A DNA stretch of 64,000 nucleotides from Planctomycetota bacterium (GCA_020638905.1 JACKHP010000023.1:4600-68599), one strand, 5' to 3'; positions 26,550 to 37,200 are shown, counted from the stretch's first letter. Numbers and translations are program-made. The notes: generated from the sequence alone by a model not told the origin.

Positions 26550-28268
26550 TCACATGCGGTCGGGGACTTGGATGCCGAGCCAGCCGAGCCCGTTGCCGAG
26601 GGCCTGTCGCACCGCGTGCGCGAGCAGCATGCGCGCGTCGGTCAGGCCTTCGTCGTCGGACACGACCTTCCAGTCGCGGCGTGCGTAGAGCGTGCTGAAG
26701 AGCGAGGCGATCTCGAGCAGCTTGTCGGACACGAGCGACGGTTCGCATTCGGCCACGGCCCGCCGCAGACTGTCGGACAAACCCTCGAGCGCCAGGCACA
26801 GCGCCAGCTCGCCCGGTCCGTCGAGCACGGTCCAGTCGACCTCGGTCGTGATCGGGCGCCCCGACTTCTGCTCCATCGAGGCGATGCGTGCGGCGGTGTA
26901 CTGCAGGTACGGGCCGGTCTCGCCCTCGAACGAGAGCACCTCGTCCCAGTCGAAGACGATGTCGCGCTGGCGCCGGTTCTTGAGGTCGCTGAAGACCACC
27001 GCCCCGATGCCGATCGTCTCGGCCAGTCCGTCGACGTCGTCGGGCTCGGGCAGTCCCTTCTCGCGCGCGCCCTCGACGATGCGCTCCTTCGCGAGCTCGA
27101 CCGCGCGGTCGAGCACGCTCGCCAGCGGGATGATGTCGCCCTTGCGCGTCGACATCTTGCGGTCCTTGAAGCGCATCAGGCCGAAGGGGACGTGCTCGAC
27201 CGCGCCCGCCCAGTCGCGCCCGAGCAGCTCGAGCACCTTGGTCATCTGCGCGAAGTGCAGCGCCTGCGCGCCGCCGACGACGTACAGCGCGCGCACGAAG
27301 CGGTAGGTGTCGCGCCGGAACTGCGCCGCGGCCAGGTCGCGCGTGAGGTAGAGCGTCGAGCCGTCGGCCTTGCGCACCAGCGCCGCGCCGAGGCCGTGCT
27401 CCTCGAGGTCGACCACCGTGGCGCCGTCGCTCGTCTTCAGCAGGCCCTTGCGCCGCAGCTCGTCGAGGACGGCCGGCATCTTGTCCTCGTAGAAGGACTC
27501 GCCGCGCATGTCGTCGAAGTCGATGCCCAGGCGCCGGTAGCTGGTCTCGAACTCGGCCAGCGAGACGTCACGGAAGAGCTTCCACAGGCGGCGCGCCTCG
27601 GGATCGCCGTCCTCGAGGGCCTTGAAGCACGCGCGTGCTTCGTCCTGCAGGCCGGGCTCGCCCTCGAGCTTGGTGTTGAACTTCACGTACAGGTCGAGCA
27701 GGTACTGGATGCCTCCGGCCGCGAGCGCGTCCTCGTCGCCGTCGGTCTTCCAGATCGCGAGCAGCTGGCCGAACTGCGTGCCCCAGTCGCCCAGGTGGTT
27801 GATGCCCACCGGGGCGTAGCCCGCGGCCTCGAACAGGTTCACGAGCGCGTGTCCGATGACCGTGCTGCGCAGGTGGTGGATGCCGAAGCTCTTGGCGATG
27901 TTCGGCGACGAGAAGTCGACCACCACCGCCTCGCCGTGCCCGAGATCGAGGCGCCCGAAACGCTCGCCCTCGGCCAGCACCCGCGGCAGGACGTCGCGCG
28001 CCACCGCCGCGCCGTCGAGGAACGCGTTCACGTACGGTCCGAAGGCCTTGATCGCGGTGAAGGGCGCGTCGGACGACAGCTCGGCCGCGATCTCGGCCGC
28101 GATCTTCGGCGGCGGGGCGTGCCGCGCCTTCGCGATCTGGAAGCAGGGGAACGCGAGCTGTCCCATCTCGGCCTTGGGCGGTGCGCCGATCAGGCCCAGG
28201 ACGTCGTCGACCGGCAGGTCGGCGGCGGCGGCGATCGACTCGGCGAAGACGCGGGCGAAGCGGGACAT
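26550..28268 (-). CDS. argS: Arginyl-tRNA synthetase
   Basis: A 572-residue class I aminoacyl-tRNA synthetase. The N-terminal additional domain (FAESIAAAADLPVDDVLGLIGAPPKAEMGQLAFPCF) precedes the HIGH-type motif, written FSSPNIAKSFGIHHLRSTVIGHALVNLFEAAG, typical of ArgS. The KMSKS-equivalent is RKMSTRKGDIIPLA. The C-terminal DALR anticodon-binding domain ends TDARMLLAHAVRQALGNGLGWLGI. The ATG at 28268 restores the family N-terminus. A minus-strand TACGAT at 28330-28325 may be the -10. Confidence 0.97.
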   Translation of the reverse strand: MSRFARVFAESIAAAADLPVDDVLGLIGAPPKAEMGQLAFPCFQIAKARHAPPPKIAAEIAAELSSDAPFTAIKAFGPYVNAFLDGAAVARDVLPRVLAEGERFGRLDLGHGEAVVVDFSSPNIAKSFGIHHLRSTVIGHALVNLFEAAGYAPVGINHLGDWGTQFGQLLAIWKTDGDEDALAAGGIQYLLDLYVKFNTKLEGEPGLQDEARACFKALEDGDPEARRLWKLFRDVSLAEFETSYRRLGIDFDDMRGESFYEDKMPAVLDELRRKGLLKTSDGATVVDLEEHGLGAALVRKADGSTLYLTRDLAAAQFRRDTYRFVRALYVVGGAQALHFAQMTKVLELLGRDWAGAVEHVPFGLMRFKDRKMSTRKGDIIPLASVLDRAVELAKERIVEGAREKGLPEPDDVDGLAETIGIGAVVFSDLKNRRQRDIVFDWDEVLSFEGETGPYLQYTAARIASMEQKSGRPITTEVDWTVLDGPGELALCLALEGLSDSLRRAVAECEPSLVSDKLLEIASLFSTLYARRDWKVVSDDEGLTDARMLLAHAVRQALGNGLGWLGIQVPDRM

Positions 28269-28448
28269 GGACGGCCGGACGGTGCGAGGAGCGGGGCGCG
28301 GGAGAGGGTCCCAACCAGCGTCGCATCGTAGCCGGGACGGAACACGCCGATCCACCACGCCGGATGGCGGCGTCCTTCATCCCTCGCGCGGAGGACGGAT
28401 CCGTTCGACGCGCGTCCGGGCCGGGGGTGCGCGCGGTCCCGGCGCGCG

Positions 28449-29933
28449 TCAGCGTCCGGCGAGCGTGCGCTCCAGCCACGCGCCGGCCGGACGCGGCGCG
28501 CCGTCGGCGCCGAGCAGGCCGCAGGTGTGGTCGAGGTCGCGCCAGCCGTCCACGAGCAGGCCCGCGACGGTGCCGCGGGCGTCGGCGCGCGCCAGCACGC
28601 CCTCGAGGAAGCGCGTCTGGGCGGCGTGTCCGAAGGCCAGCGGCGAGGCGCCCGCGGCGAGGATCCAGAAGGCGGGCGGCGTGCGCGCGGGGCCTCCTTC
28701 GACGCGCGGGGCGGCGGAGGCGCGCAGCCAGCCGTCCCAGGTGTCGAGGATGCGCTCGCTGATGCCGGCGCCGCCGGGTGCCAGTCCCGCGGGCGCGAGC
28801 CGCGGACCGGCCACGTCGAGTGCGTCACCGGCGTCGACGAGGGCGAGGAAGAGGGCCTCGCTGCGCGGACCGGTGCCGGCGAGGCGCACGGCGAGGCGCG
28901 TCGAGGGCGAGACGGCGCGAACCCGGGAGCGGGCCTCGCGCGCGAGCGCGGTCCAGTCGTCGGGCGTCCAGTCGGGCGGGAAGAGCAGCGACGTCTCGCC
29001 GTCGGGCTCGGGCACCGCGAGCATCAGCGCGGGTCGCAGCGCGGCCGCCAGGCGCTCGGCGCCGTCGAGGAACGTCGCGCGGCGGGTCGCGACGTCCGGC
29101 AGCGCGAGGTTCCAGGCGAAAGGTGCGGCGAGCTCGAGCACGAGTGCCCGCCGCGCCGTCGGCAACCCGTGCGGATCACGGTCGGCCGGCAGAACCCACG
29201 CGTCGAGGTCGCCCGGCGGGACGTCCGCGTGCGCGTCGCCGTCGGACGAGGCGAACGGGACGTCGGCGCGGGTGAAGACGCCCACGTGGAGGTCGGCGCG
29301 CGGCGCGTGCTCGAGGCGCGGCTCGGCGTCGAACGTGTCCATGAGCTCGAGCGACGAGTCGTGGAACAGCAGCGGGATGACGACCACGAACGTCGCGTAG
29401 GCGGCCGGCAGCAGACCCACGATCGCCTGCGGGATGGACGTGACCGGACCGCGGCGCGTGAAGAGCGGCAGGTGCCAGCTCAGCGTCCACGTCTGGGCCA
29501 GCGGCGTGCCGAGCAGGAGCTGCAGCACCGAGTGGTCGTGCAGCCAGGCCGAGGCGTCACGTCCCAGCACGACGCCGTGCATGGCGAGCGCCGAGAGCGG
29601 CAGCAGCGCGAGCAGCGCGAGGTTGTGCAGCACGATCGGCACGTCGGTGGGACGCAGGCCCCGCGTGCGCATGCACGAGACGTTCTGCGCCACGCCCAGC
29701 ACGAGCGCCGCCACGAACGCGCCCTGCACGAGCGGATGCTCGAGCCACGCCGGCTCGCCGAAGTGCAGCCGGTCGCGCAGCAGCACGGCCGCACACAGCG
29801 CGACGAGCGGCAGCAGCACGACGCGTTCGAGCGGCATGCCGCCGAGTTCGCGCGGACGCCGCGTGGCGAAGGCGTCCCAGAGCAGGACGAGCAGAAGGCT
29901 CACGGCGAACACGCCGTGCAGGCTGGGGATCAC
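28449..29933 (-). CDS. Polytopic membrane protein with C-terminal TIM-barrel-like domain
   Basis: A 494-residue protein of unknown function starting at a GTG that overlaps the NUDIX stop (GTGA). The N-terminal 210 residues carry about six transmembrane helices (for example GVFAVSLLLVLLWDAF, VVLLPLVALCAAVLL, ALLALLPLSALAMHGVVL, AIVGLLPAAYATFVVVIPLLF). The C-terminal 270 residues are soluble with alternating strands and helices (DLHVGVFTRADVPF, ALVLELAAPFAWNL, LRPALMLAVPEPDG, STRLAVRLAGTGP), suggesting a TIM-barrel such as a glycosidase relative, but I see no catalytic acid pair I could name. The last part ends WRDLDHTCGLLGADG. Confidence 0.7.
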   Translation of the reverse strand: MIPSLHGVFAVSLLLVLLWDAFATRRPRELGGMPLERVVLLPLVALCAAVLLRDRLHFGEPAWLEHPLVQGAFVAALVLGVAQNVSCMRTRGLRPTDVPIVLHNLALLALLPLSALAMHGVVLGRDASAWLHDHSVLQLLLGTPLAQTWTLSWHLPLFTRRGPVTSIPQAIVGLLPAAYATFVVVIPLLFHDSSLELMDTFDAEPRLEHAPRADLHVGVFTRADVPFASSDGDAHADVPPGDLDAWVLPADRDPHGLPTARRALVLELAAPFAWNLALPDVATRRATFLDGAERLAAALRPALMLAVPEPDGETSLLFPPDWTPDDWTALAREARSRVRAVSPSTRLAVRLAGTGPRSEALFLALVDAGDALDVAGPRLAPAGLAPGGAGISERILDTWDGWLRASAAPRVEGGPARTPPAFWILAAGASPLAFGHAAQTRFLEGVLARADARGTVAGLLVDGWRDLDHTCGLLGADGAPRPAGAWLERTLAGR

Positions 29934-30427
29934 GTCGTGCGGTCCGGTGCCCGCGTGGACACGAGCAGCGCGAGCACGTGCAGCGCGAGGTCGCGCAGCT
30001 GTTCGTAGGCCAGGGCCGTTCGCACCGCCTCGCGATCGGCCCACTGCGCCTCGACGTGCTCGTCGGAGAGCGTCGGTTCGTGCGCCGGCGCCTCCGCCAG
30101 GAAGTACGTCACGCGCTTGCGCCGTCCCTCGTCGGCCGAACCGCGCGAGACGTACTCGACCACCTCGCGGAACTGCAGGTCGAGCGCGAGCCCGGTGTAC
30201 CCGGTCTCCTCGGTCACCTCGCGCAGGGCGGTGGCCACCTCGTGCGGGTCGTCGGGATCGCGGCGTCCCTTGGGGAAGCCCCACATGCCGTTGTCGCGGT
30301 TGCGCAGCAGCAGCACGCGCGGCACACCGTCGCGCAGCCGAAAGAGGATGACGCCGCTGGCGCGGATCGTCGGCGCCGCGACGGCGGACGACGGCGTGCC
30401 GGTTCGGTGGGTCTCTTCGGGCGTCAT
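29930..30427 (-). CDS. NUDIX hydrolase
   Basis: A 165-residue NUDIX protein. The fold begins SGVILFRLRDGVPRVLLLRNRDNGMWGFPKGRRDP, and the core of the NUDIX box is REVTEETGYTG. The first glutamate position of the classical box is not clearly conserved because two extra residues (DPDDPHEV) sit ahead of it. WGFPKG points to the bis(5'-nucleosyl)-tetraphosphatase-like subgroup that cleaves Ap4A or related dinucleotides. Divergent from pyrK, coupled to the membrane-protein gene downstream. Confidence 0.88.
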   Translation of the reverse strand: MTPEETHRTGTPSSAVAAPTIRASGVILFRLRDGVPRVLLLRNRDNGMWGFPKGRRDPDDPHEVATALREVTEETGYTGLALDLQFREVVEYVSRGSADEGRRKRVTYFLAEAPAHEPTLSDEHVEAQWADREAVRTALAYEQLRDLALHVLALLVSTRAPDRTT

Positions 30428-30535
30428 GGCGGTCCGCGGGCCGGACGGGTCCTCGGGGTGGCGCGTCTTGCGCCGCCGGGTCGTGCGCGGTCGGTCCTTC
30501 GCCGACCCGATGCAGATGATAGGATCCGCGCCGAC

Positions 30536-31387
30536 ATGGCTTCCACCCAGACCCACACGCCGACGATGGCCGTGCGCCGCGCGACCGTGACCCACAACGA
30601 GCGCGTGCACGGCGGCTGCCACCGCATCGAGCTCTCGGTCCCGCCGGGCTTCCCGCCGGTGCGAGCGGGGCAGTTCGCGATGCTCTCGCTCGACGAGCCG
30701 CTGTTCCCGATCCTGCCGCGGCCGTTCAGCGTGCTCGGCTGGCGCGCCACCGACGACGGCTGTCTGCTCGAGTTCCTGGTCATGCCGGTGGGACGCGGCA
30801 GCGGCATGCTGTGCGAACGCCGTCCGGGACAGACGATCCAGGTCAGCGGGCCGATGGGGCACGCCTTCGACGAAGGCCTGCCCGCGGGACCGCTCGTGGG
30901 CGTGGCCGGCGGCTACGGCATCGCACCGTTCGTGTTCCTGCTCGAGGCCTGGCGCGCTGCGCAGCGCGACGACCTCGTGGCCGCGACGACGCTCGTGTTC
31001 GGTTCGCGCACGTCCGAGCGGCTGTTCCTGTCCGAGCGCGTGCGCGCCACGGGCGCGCGGATCGAGTTCGCCACCGACGACGGCAGCGAGGGCTTCCACG
31101 GCCGGGCCGACGCGCTGCTGAGCGCGATCCTGGCCGAGGAGCGCGCGGCGATGGTGCTCACCTGCGGTCCCGAGAAGATGATGGAGGCCGTGGGACGCGC
31201 CGCGCACGACGCCGGCGTCCCCTGTCGCGCCTCGCTCGAGACCGTCATGGGCTGCGGCTACGCGGTCTGCAACGGCTGCGCCGTGGCCGTCGACGACGCG
31301 TCCCAGCCCGACGGCTACACCTACCACCTCGCGTGCCGCGAGGGCACGGTGTTCGACGAGGGCTGCCTGCACTGGGACCTCGTCTGA
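30536..31387 (+). CDS. pyrK: Dihydroorotate dehydrogenase electron transfer subunit-like (PyrK family)
   Basis: A 283-residue ferredoxin-reductase-fold protein. The FAD-binding domain has LPRPFSVLGW, the NAD-binding domain GVAGGYGIAPFVFLLEA and TCGPEKMM. The C-terminal 2Fe-2S centre is present as MGCGYAVCNGCAV with a fourth Cys in HLACREG, the spacing of PyrK. PyrK normally passes electrons between NAD and the PyrD-B catalytic subunit in pyrimidine synthesis. No pyrD is adjacent, which is unusual. A TAGGAT hexamer at 30520-30525 lies ten bases before the ATG. Confidence 0.87.
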   Translation: MASTQTHTPTMAVRRATVTHNERVHGGCHRIELSVPPGFPPVRAGQFAMLSLDEPLFPILPRPFSVLGWRATDDGCLLEFLVMPVGRGSGMLCERRPGQTIQVSGPMGHAFDEGLPAGPLVGVAGGYGIAPFVFLLEAWRAAQRDDLVAATTLVFGSRTSERLFLSERVRATGARIEFATDDGSEGFHGRADALLSAILAEERAAMVLTCGPEKMMEAVGRAAHDAGVPCRASLETVMGCGYAVCNGCAVAVDDASQPDGYTYHLACREGTVFDEGCLHWDLV

Positions 31388-31444
31388 CGCGCGCGTCGCG
31401 CCGCGGGGCGCGCGGCTCCTCGATCGTCCCGCGAGACCCTTTCG

Positions 31445-32347
31445 ATGACCGACGTGCGCAAGCCGCCGCGACGTTTCAGCGACGAGGCGCTGGTCGTGTT
31501 CCGCACGCTGCGCTTCCTGGGCTCGCGCGTCTGGCCGGGCAAACGTGCGTACCGCGCCTGGCTGGCCCGCGGCGGACTGCGCGCGGTGCACGTCGACGTC
31601 CCCGTGCCGGGCTTGCACGAGGACCTCGACGGACTGCGCATCGTGCAGCTCAGCGATCCGCACGGCGGCTGCTTCGTCGACGAGGCGTCGCTCGAGCCGG
31701 CGGTCGACCTGGCGCGCGCGCTGCGTCCCGACGTGCTCGCGATCACGGGCGACTTCGTGACACGGCGCATGGAGGACGCGCGCGAGCTGGGCTCGGCCTT
31801 CGGACGCATCCCCGCGCCGCTCGGACGTTTCGCGGTCTTCGGCAACCACGACTACCGGCACCGGCGCGAGGGCGAGATCGCCGCCTGGCTGCGTCGCCAG
31901 GGCGTCGTCACGCTGCGCAACGCGTCGGTGCTCGTGCGGCGCGGCGCAGGACGTCTGCGCGTCGTCGGCCTGGAGGACCTCGAGGAGGCCAAGGTGGCCG
32001 ACATGGACCTCGCGCTGGCCGAGGCCCGCGCCGACGACCACGCCACGCTGCTGCTCTGCCACCACCCCGACGTCTACGACGTCGTCGAGCCCGGACGCTT
32101 CGACCTCGTGCTCACCGGCCACAGCCACGGCGGACAGATCGTGCTGCCGCTCGTCGGCTCGCTCGGTCGCGCCTGGATGCCGAAGCGTCTCTCCGGCACG
32201 CACGAGCTGCCCGGCGGCGGACGGCTGCACGTGAACCGCGGCCTGGGCGTGCTCGTCGTGCCGCTGCGGGTGGGGGCGCCGGCCGAGGTGACCTGCTGCG
32301 TCCTGCGCCGGATGGGGGACGACCCGCGGCGCAGCGCCGACGCCTGA
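31445..32347 (+). CDS. Metallophosphoesterase (YkuE/YaeI-like)
   Basis: A 300-residue calcineurin-like phosphoesterase. Metal ligands are all visible: Asp and His in QLSDPHGG, Asp in ITGDFV, Asn-His in GNHDYRH, His in LCHHPDVYD and the paired His in TGHSHGGQ. The first 55 residues are basic and poorly conserved. The ending resembles phosphodiesterases of the YaeI/YkuE type acting on lipid or nucleotide substrates; the substrate here is not deducible. It follows pyrK by 57 bases. Confidence 0.9.
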   Translation: MTDVRKPPRRFSDEALVVFRTLRFLGSRVWPGKRAYRAWLARGGLRAVHVDVPVPGLHEDLDGLRIVQLSDPHGGCFVDEASLEPAVDLARALRPDVLAITGDFVTRRMEDARELGSAFGRIPAPLGRFAVFGNHDYRHRREGEIAAWLRRQGVVTLRNASVLVRRGAGRLRVVGLEDLEEAKVADMDLALAEARADDHATLLLCHHPDVYDVVEPGRFDLVLTGHSHGGQIVLPLVGSLGRAWMPKRLSGTHELPGGGRLHVNRGLGVLVVPLRVGAPAEVTCCVLRRMGDDPRRSADA

Positions 32348-32349
32348 GC

Positions 32350-32367
32350 CCGGGACGCGCGTCCCGG
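32350..32367 (+). terminator. Palindrome after metallophosphoesterase gene
   Basis: CCGGGACGC followed directly by GCGTCCCGG forms an 18-base perfect palindrome three bases past the stop codon. It may act as a terminator hairpin, though it lacks a U-tract. Confidence 0.35.
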
Positions 32368-32570
32368 ACCTCCCACTCGCTCGTCCGCCCACGCGCGGCG
32401 CTCCGGACCCGGTTCCTGGACGTCCCCTGGCGGGCATTCGCGGCCCGTCTCGGTGCTTTCCCCGAGACGGTCGGTCGGGCTACACTCGCACTCCTTTTGC
32501 GGGTGCCCGAAAGGCTGCTTGCACGGCCAGGGCGACCCGCCTCTCCTTCGTCCCCCCGGGGAGGTTTCCC

Positions 32571-33752
32571 ATGACCGACGTCGTCCTCGTCAGCGCGGTC
32601 CGTACGCCCATCGGCAGGTTCCAGGGCGGGCTCTCGTCCCTCACGGCGCCGCAGCTCGGTGCCCTGGCCGCCAAGGCCGCCATCGAGCGCGCCGGCATCG
32701 ATCCCGGGCAGGTCGACGAGACCATCATGGGCAACGTCCTGGGCTGCGGCCTGGGACAGGCGCCGGCGCGCCAGGTCGCGCGCGCCGCGGGCGTCCCCGA
32801 CCACACCTCGGCGCTGACCATCAACAAGGTCTGCGGCTCGGGACTCAAGGCCGTCATGCTGGCCGCCCAGGCGATCAAGTGCGGCGACAGCAAGGTGGTG
32901 CTGGCCGGCGGCATGGAGTCGATGACCAACGCGCCGTACTTCGTGCCCAAGGCGCGCGACGGCATGCGCCTCGGCCACGCGCAGATCCTCGACAGCATGA
33001 TCTTCGACGGCCTGTGGGATCCCTACTACGACGTGCACATGGGCATCACGGGCGAGAACGTCTGCCGCGAGTACGACGTCACGCGTGAGCAGCAGGACGC
33101 CTTCGCCGCCGAGAGCCATCGGCGCGCGGTGGCGGCCCAGCAGTCGGGGGCGTTCGACGCCGAGATCACCCCGGTCAGCATCCCGCAGCGCAAGGGCGAC
33201 CCCGTCGTCGTCGCGAAGGACGAGGGTCCGCGCGCCGACGTCGACGCCGCGAGCCTGGCCAAGCTGCGTCCGGCGTTCGACAAGCAGGGCTCGGTGACCG
33301 CCGGCAACGCCTCGTCGATCAACGACGGCGCCGCCGCGACGATCGTCATGTCGGCCGACACGGCAAAGCAGCTGGGCGTCGAGCCGCTGGCGAAGATCAC
33401 CGGCTACGCCACGGGCGGCATGGATCCCAAGTGGGTCATGATGGCGCCGGTCGAGGCGATCAAGAACCTCGAGACGCGCACCGGCAAGAACGTGAAGAGC
33501 TACGACCTCGTCGAGCTCAACGAGGCCTTCAGCAGCCAATGCGTGGCCGTGCGCCGCATCTGGGACGTGGCCCCCGAGAAGCTCAACGTGAACGGCGGCG
33601 CGGTGGCCCTCGGGCATCCCATCGGAGCGTCGGGCACGCGCGTGCTCACGACGCTGATCTGGGCGCTCAAGAACCGCAACCTGAAGACCGGCGTCGCGAC
33701 GCTGTGCCTCGGCGGCGGCAACGCCGTGGCCATGAGCGTGGAGGTCTGCTGA
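32571..33752 (+). CDS. atoB: Acetyl-CoA acetyltransferase (thiolase)
   Basis: A 393-residue thiolase of normal length with a full catalytic set: Cys88 in NKVCGSGLKAV, His349 in NGGAVALGHPIGASG and Cys379 in CLGGGNAVAM. The sequence VRTPIGRFQGGLSS and the GMESMTNAPY motif are those of acetoacetyl-CoA thiolases that either condense two acetyl-CoA or cleave acetoacetyl-CoA. ATG at 32571 has GGAGG eight bases upstream. It is the first gene of the acyl-CoA block. A TACACT at 32481-32486 is a possible -10. Confidence 0.95.
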   Translation: MTDVVLVSAVRTPIGRFQGGLSSLTAPQLGALAAKAAIERAGIDPGQVDETIMGNVLGCGLGQAPARQVARAAGVPDHTSALTINKVCGSGLKAVMLAAQAIKCGDSKVVLAGGMESMTNAPYFVPKARDGMRLGHAQILDSMIFDGLWDPYYDVHMGITGENVCREYDVTREQQDAFAAESHRRAVAAQQSGAFDAEITPVSIPQRKGDPVVVAKDEGPRADVDAASLAKLRPAFDKQGSVTAGNASSINDGAAATIVMSADTAKQLGVEPLAKITGYATGGMDPKWVMMAPVEAIKNLETRTGKNVKSYDLVELNEAFSSQCVAVRRIWDVAPEKLNVNGGAVALGHPIGASGTRVLTTLIWALKNRNLKTGVATLCLGGGNAVAMSVEVC

Positions 33753-33754
33753 TC

Positions 33755-34603
33755 ATGTCGATCACGACGGTCGCGGTCATCGGCGGCGGCACCATGGGCA
33801 ACGGCATCGCCCAGGTGTGCGCCACCCAGGGCAAGCAGGTCGTGCTCGTCGACGTCGACGACGCGGCGCTGAGCCGGGCCAAGGGCGCCATCGAGAAGAG
33901 CCTGCAGCGCGTGGCCAAGAAGGGCGTCATCGCCGAGGGCGACGTGGGCACGATCCTCGGGCGCATCGCCACGTCGACGAAGCTGGCCGACTGCGCCAGG
34001 GCCGAACTGGTCGTCGAGGCGGTGAGCGAGAACCTCGGCGTGAAGACCAAGATCTTCGCCGAGCTCGACGGGCTCATGCCGGCCGGCGCGATCCTGGCCA
34101 GCAACACGTCGTCGATCTCGATCACGGCGCTGGCGGCGGCCACGAAGCGTCCCGACAAGGTGATCGGGATGCACTTCATGAACCCGGTGCCGGTCATGAA
34201 GCTGGTCGAGGTGATCCGCGGGCTCGACACGTCCGACGAGACGCTGAGCGCCGTGAACGACCTGTCCGAGGCGCTGGGCAAGGTGCCCGTCGAGGCCAAC
34301 GACTTCCCGGGCTTCGTGAGCAACCGCATCCTCATGCCGATGATCAACGAGGCGATCACGGCGCTCATGGAGGGCGTGGCCACCAAGGAGGCCATCGACG
34401 AGATCATGAAGCTCGGCATGGCGCACCCGATGGGTCCGCTCACGCTGGCCGACCTGATCGGGCTCGACGTCTGCCTGAGCATCATGGAGGTTCTGCACCG
34501 GGACCTCGGCGACGGCAAGTACCGCCCCTGCCCGCTGCTGCGCAAGATGGTCGCGGCCGGACACCTCGGCCGGAAGACGGGCCGCGGCTTCTACACCTAC
34601 TGA
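33755..34603 (+). CDS. 3-hydroxybutyryl-CoA dehydrogenase
   Basis: A 282-residue NAD-dependent 3-hydroxyacyl-CoA dehydrogenase. The Rossmann loop is VAVIGGGTMGNGIAQ; catalytic-domain motifs include ASNTSSISITALA, HFMNPVPVMKLVEVI and NDFPGFVSNRILMPMINEA, followed by GMAHPMGPLTLADLIGLD. It converts 3-hydroxybutyryl-CoA to acetoacetyl-CoA, feeding the thiolase gene two bases upstream. Length fits the short-chain form (Hbd) and there is no fused crotonase domain; no enoyl-CoA hydratase gene is visible in the window. Confidence 0.95.
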   Translation: MSITTVAVIGGGTMGNGIAQVCATQGKQVVLVDVDDAALSRAKGAIEKSLQRVAKKGVIAEGDVGTILGRIATSTKLADCARAELVVEAVSENLGVKTKIFAELDGLMPAGAILASNTSSISITALAAATKRPDKVIGMHFMNPVPVMKLVEVIRGLDTSDETLSAVNDLSEALGKVPVEANDFPGFVSNRILMPMINEAITALMEGVATKEAIDEIMKLGMAHPMGPLTLADLIGLDVCLSIMEVLHRDLGDGKYRPCPLLRKMVAAGHLGRKTGRGFYTY

Positions 34604-34634
34604 CCCCCGACCGACATCCCCCGACGGATCGCCC

Positions 34635-35758
<1,124 letters not shown>

Positions 35759-35762
<4 letters not shown>

Positions 35763-36736
35763 GCGTGACCGTCGAAGAGGAGATGCTCGTCGACCGGGTG
35801 CGCTCCGGCGACGCCCGCGCGGCCGCGCGGCTCATGACCTGGGCCGAACGCGCCGACGCGCGCTTCGCGGAGGCGCACGCCGGGTTCGCCGCCGGGCTGG
35901 GGCACGCGCGGCGCCTGGGCATCACCGGTCCTCCCGGCGCGGGCAAGAGCACACTGGTCGAGGCGCTCTGCAAGCACTGGCGGACGTCCGACGCGCGCAC
36001 CCTGGGCGTGCTCGCGGTCGATCCGTCCTCGCCCTTCTCGGGGGGCGCGCTGCTGGGTGACCGGGTGCGCATGTCGGCGCTCTCGCTCGACCCGGGCGTC
36101 TTCGTGCGCTCGATGGCCACGCGCGGCGCCTTCGGCGGACTGGCCCGCGCCACCGACGACCTGGCCGACGTGCTCGACCTGCTCGGGCGCCACACGATCC
36201 TGGTCGAGACCGTCGGGGTGGGACAGTCCGAGGTCGACGTCGTGCGCTCGACCGACCTCACGGTGCTCGTGCTGCATCCCGGTGCCGGCGACACGATCCA
36301 GGCCATGAAGGCCGGGTTGATGGAGGCCGCCGACCTGTACGTGGTCAACAAGTCCGACCTGCCCGACGCCGAGCGCCTGGTGCACGAGATCGCCGACGCG
36401 CTCGACCTGCGGCGCGGCGATCGCGAGCGCCCGCCGGTGGTGACCGTCTCGGCCGTCACGGGCGCGGGGCTGCCGCAGCTCGCGCAGACCCTCGACCGGC
36501 TGCTCGACGTGCGCACCGCCGACGGCCGTCTGGCACGCCGCCGGACCGAGAACCTCGCGTCCAGGGTGCGCCGCCTGGTCGACGCCGAACTCCGGCGCGA
36601 GGCCTGGGAGCGGGCAGGACTCGAAGGCGAACTCGTCCGCCGGATGGCCGGACCCGGTACGCTGTCGGTGTACGCCCTGGCCGCCGGACTCCTGGCGGCC
36701 TTCCGCGCGCGCGCCGCCGAGCGAGGTGACGCGTGA
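35759..36736 (+). CDS. meaB: Methylmalonyl-CoA mutase-associated GTPase MeaB
   Basis: A 325-residue G3E-family GTPase. P-loop GITGPPGAGKSTLVEALC, the MeaB-typical LAVDPSSPFSGGALLGDRVRM, Walker B-like ILVETVGVGQSEVDVV, and the NKSDLPDA base-specificity motif. MeaB loads and protects adenosylcobalamin in methylmalonyl-CoA mutase. It starts inside the acyl-CoA dehydrogenase stop (ATGA). The C-terminal dimerisation arm is present (RVRRLVDAELRREAWERAG). Confidence 0.96.
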
Positions 36737-36780
36737 GAGCCGTCGCTGACACCGTCCCGCCGTCCCCGGAGGTCTCGTCG

Positions 36781-37200
36781 ATGCAGCCGCCCATCCGCGT
36801 GCTGGTGGCCAAGCCCGGGCTCGACGGGCACGACCGCGGCGCCAAGGTCGTCGCGGCCGCGCTGCGCGACGCCGGCATGGAGGTCGTCTACGGCGGGCTG
36901 CACGCCACGCCCGAGGCGATCGTCGAGATGGCGCTCCAGGAGGACGTCGAGGTGGTCGGCCTGTCGATCCTCTCGGGCGCGCACATGACGCTCTTCCCCA
37001 AGGTGCGGCGGCTGCTCGACGAGGCCGGCGCCGACGACGTGCTGCTCACCGGCGGAGGCATCATCCCGAAGGCCGACATGGACGCGCTGGCCCGGTCGGG
37101 CGTCGGCCGCCTGTTCGGCCCGGGCGCGAGCCTCGACGAGCTGGCCACCTACATCCGCGGCGAGGTCGAGCGCCGCCGGTCCGCCGCGAGGAGCGCGTGA
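36781..37200 (+). CDS. Cobalamin-binding small subunit of methylmalonyl-CoA mutase-type enzyme
   Basis: A 139-residue B12-binding domain: IRVLVAKPGLDGHDRGAKVVA holds the DxHxxG motif whose His replaces the lower ligand of cobalamin, followed by GLHATPEAIVEMA, VGLSILSGAHMTLFP and LLTGGGIIPKADMDAL. This is the standalone C-terminal subunit of split mutases. I place the start at ATG 36781 because GGAGG lies eight bases upstream; a GTG at 36733 overlapping the meaB stop would add 16 residues. The partner large subunit is not in the window. Confidence 0.9.
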   Translation: MQPPIRVLVAKPGLDGHDRGAKVVAAALRDAGMEVVYGGLHATPEAIVEMALQEDVEVVGLSILSGAHMTLFPKVRRLLDEAGADDVLLTGGGIIPKADMDALARSGVGRLFGPGASLDELATYIRGEVERRRSAARSA

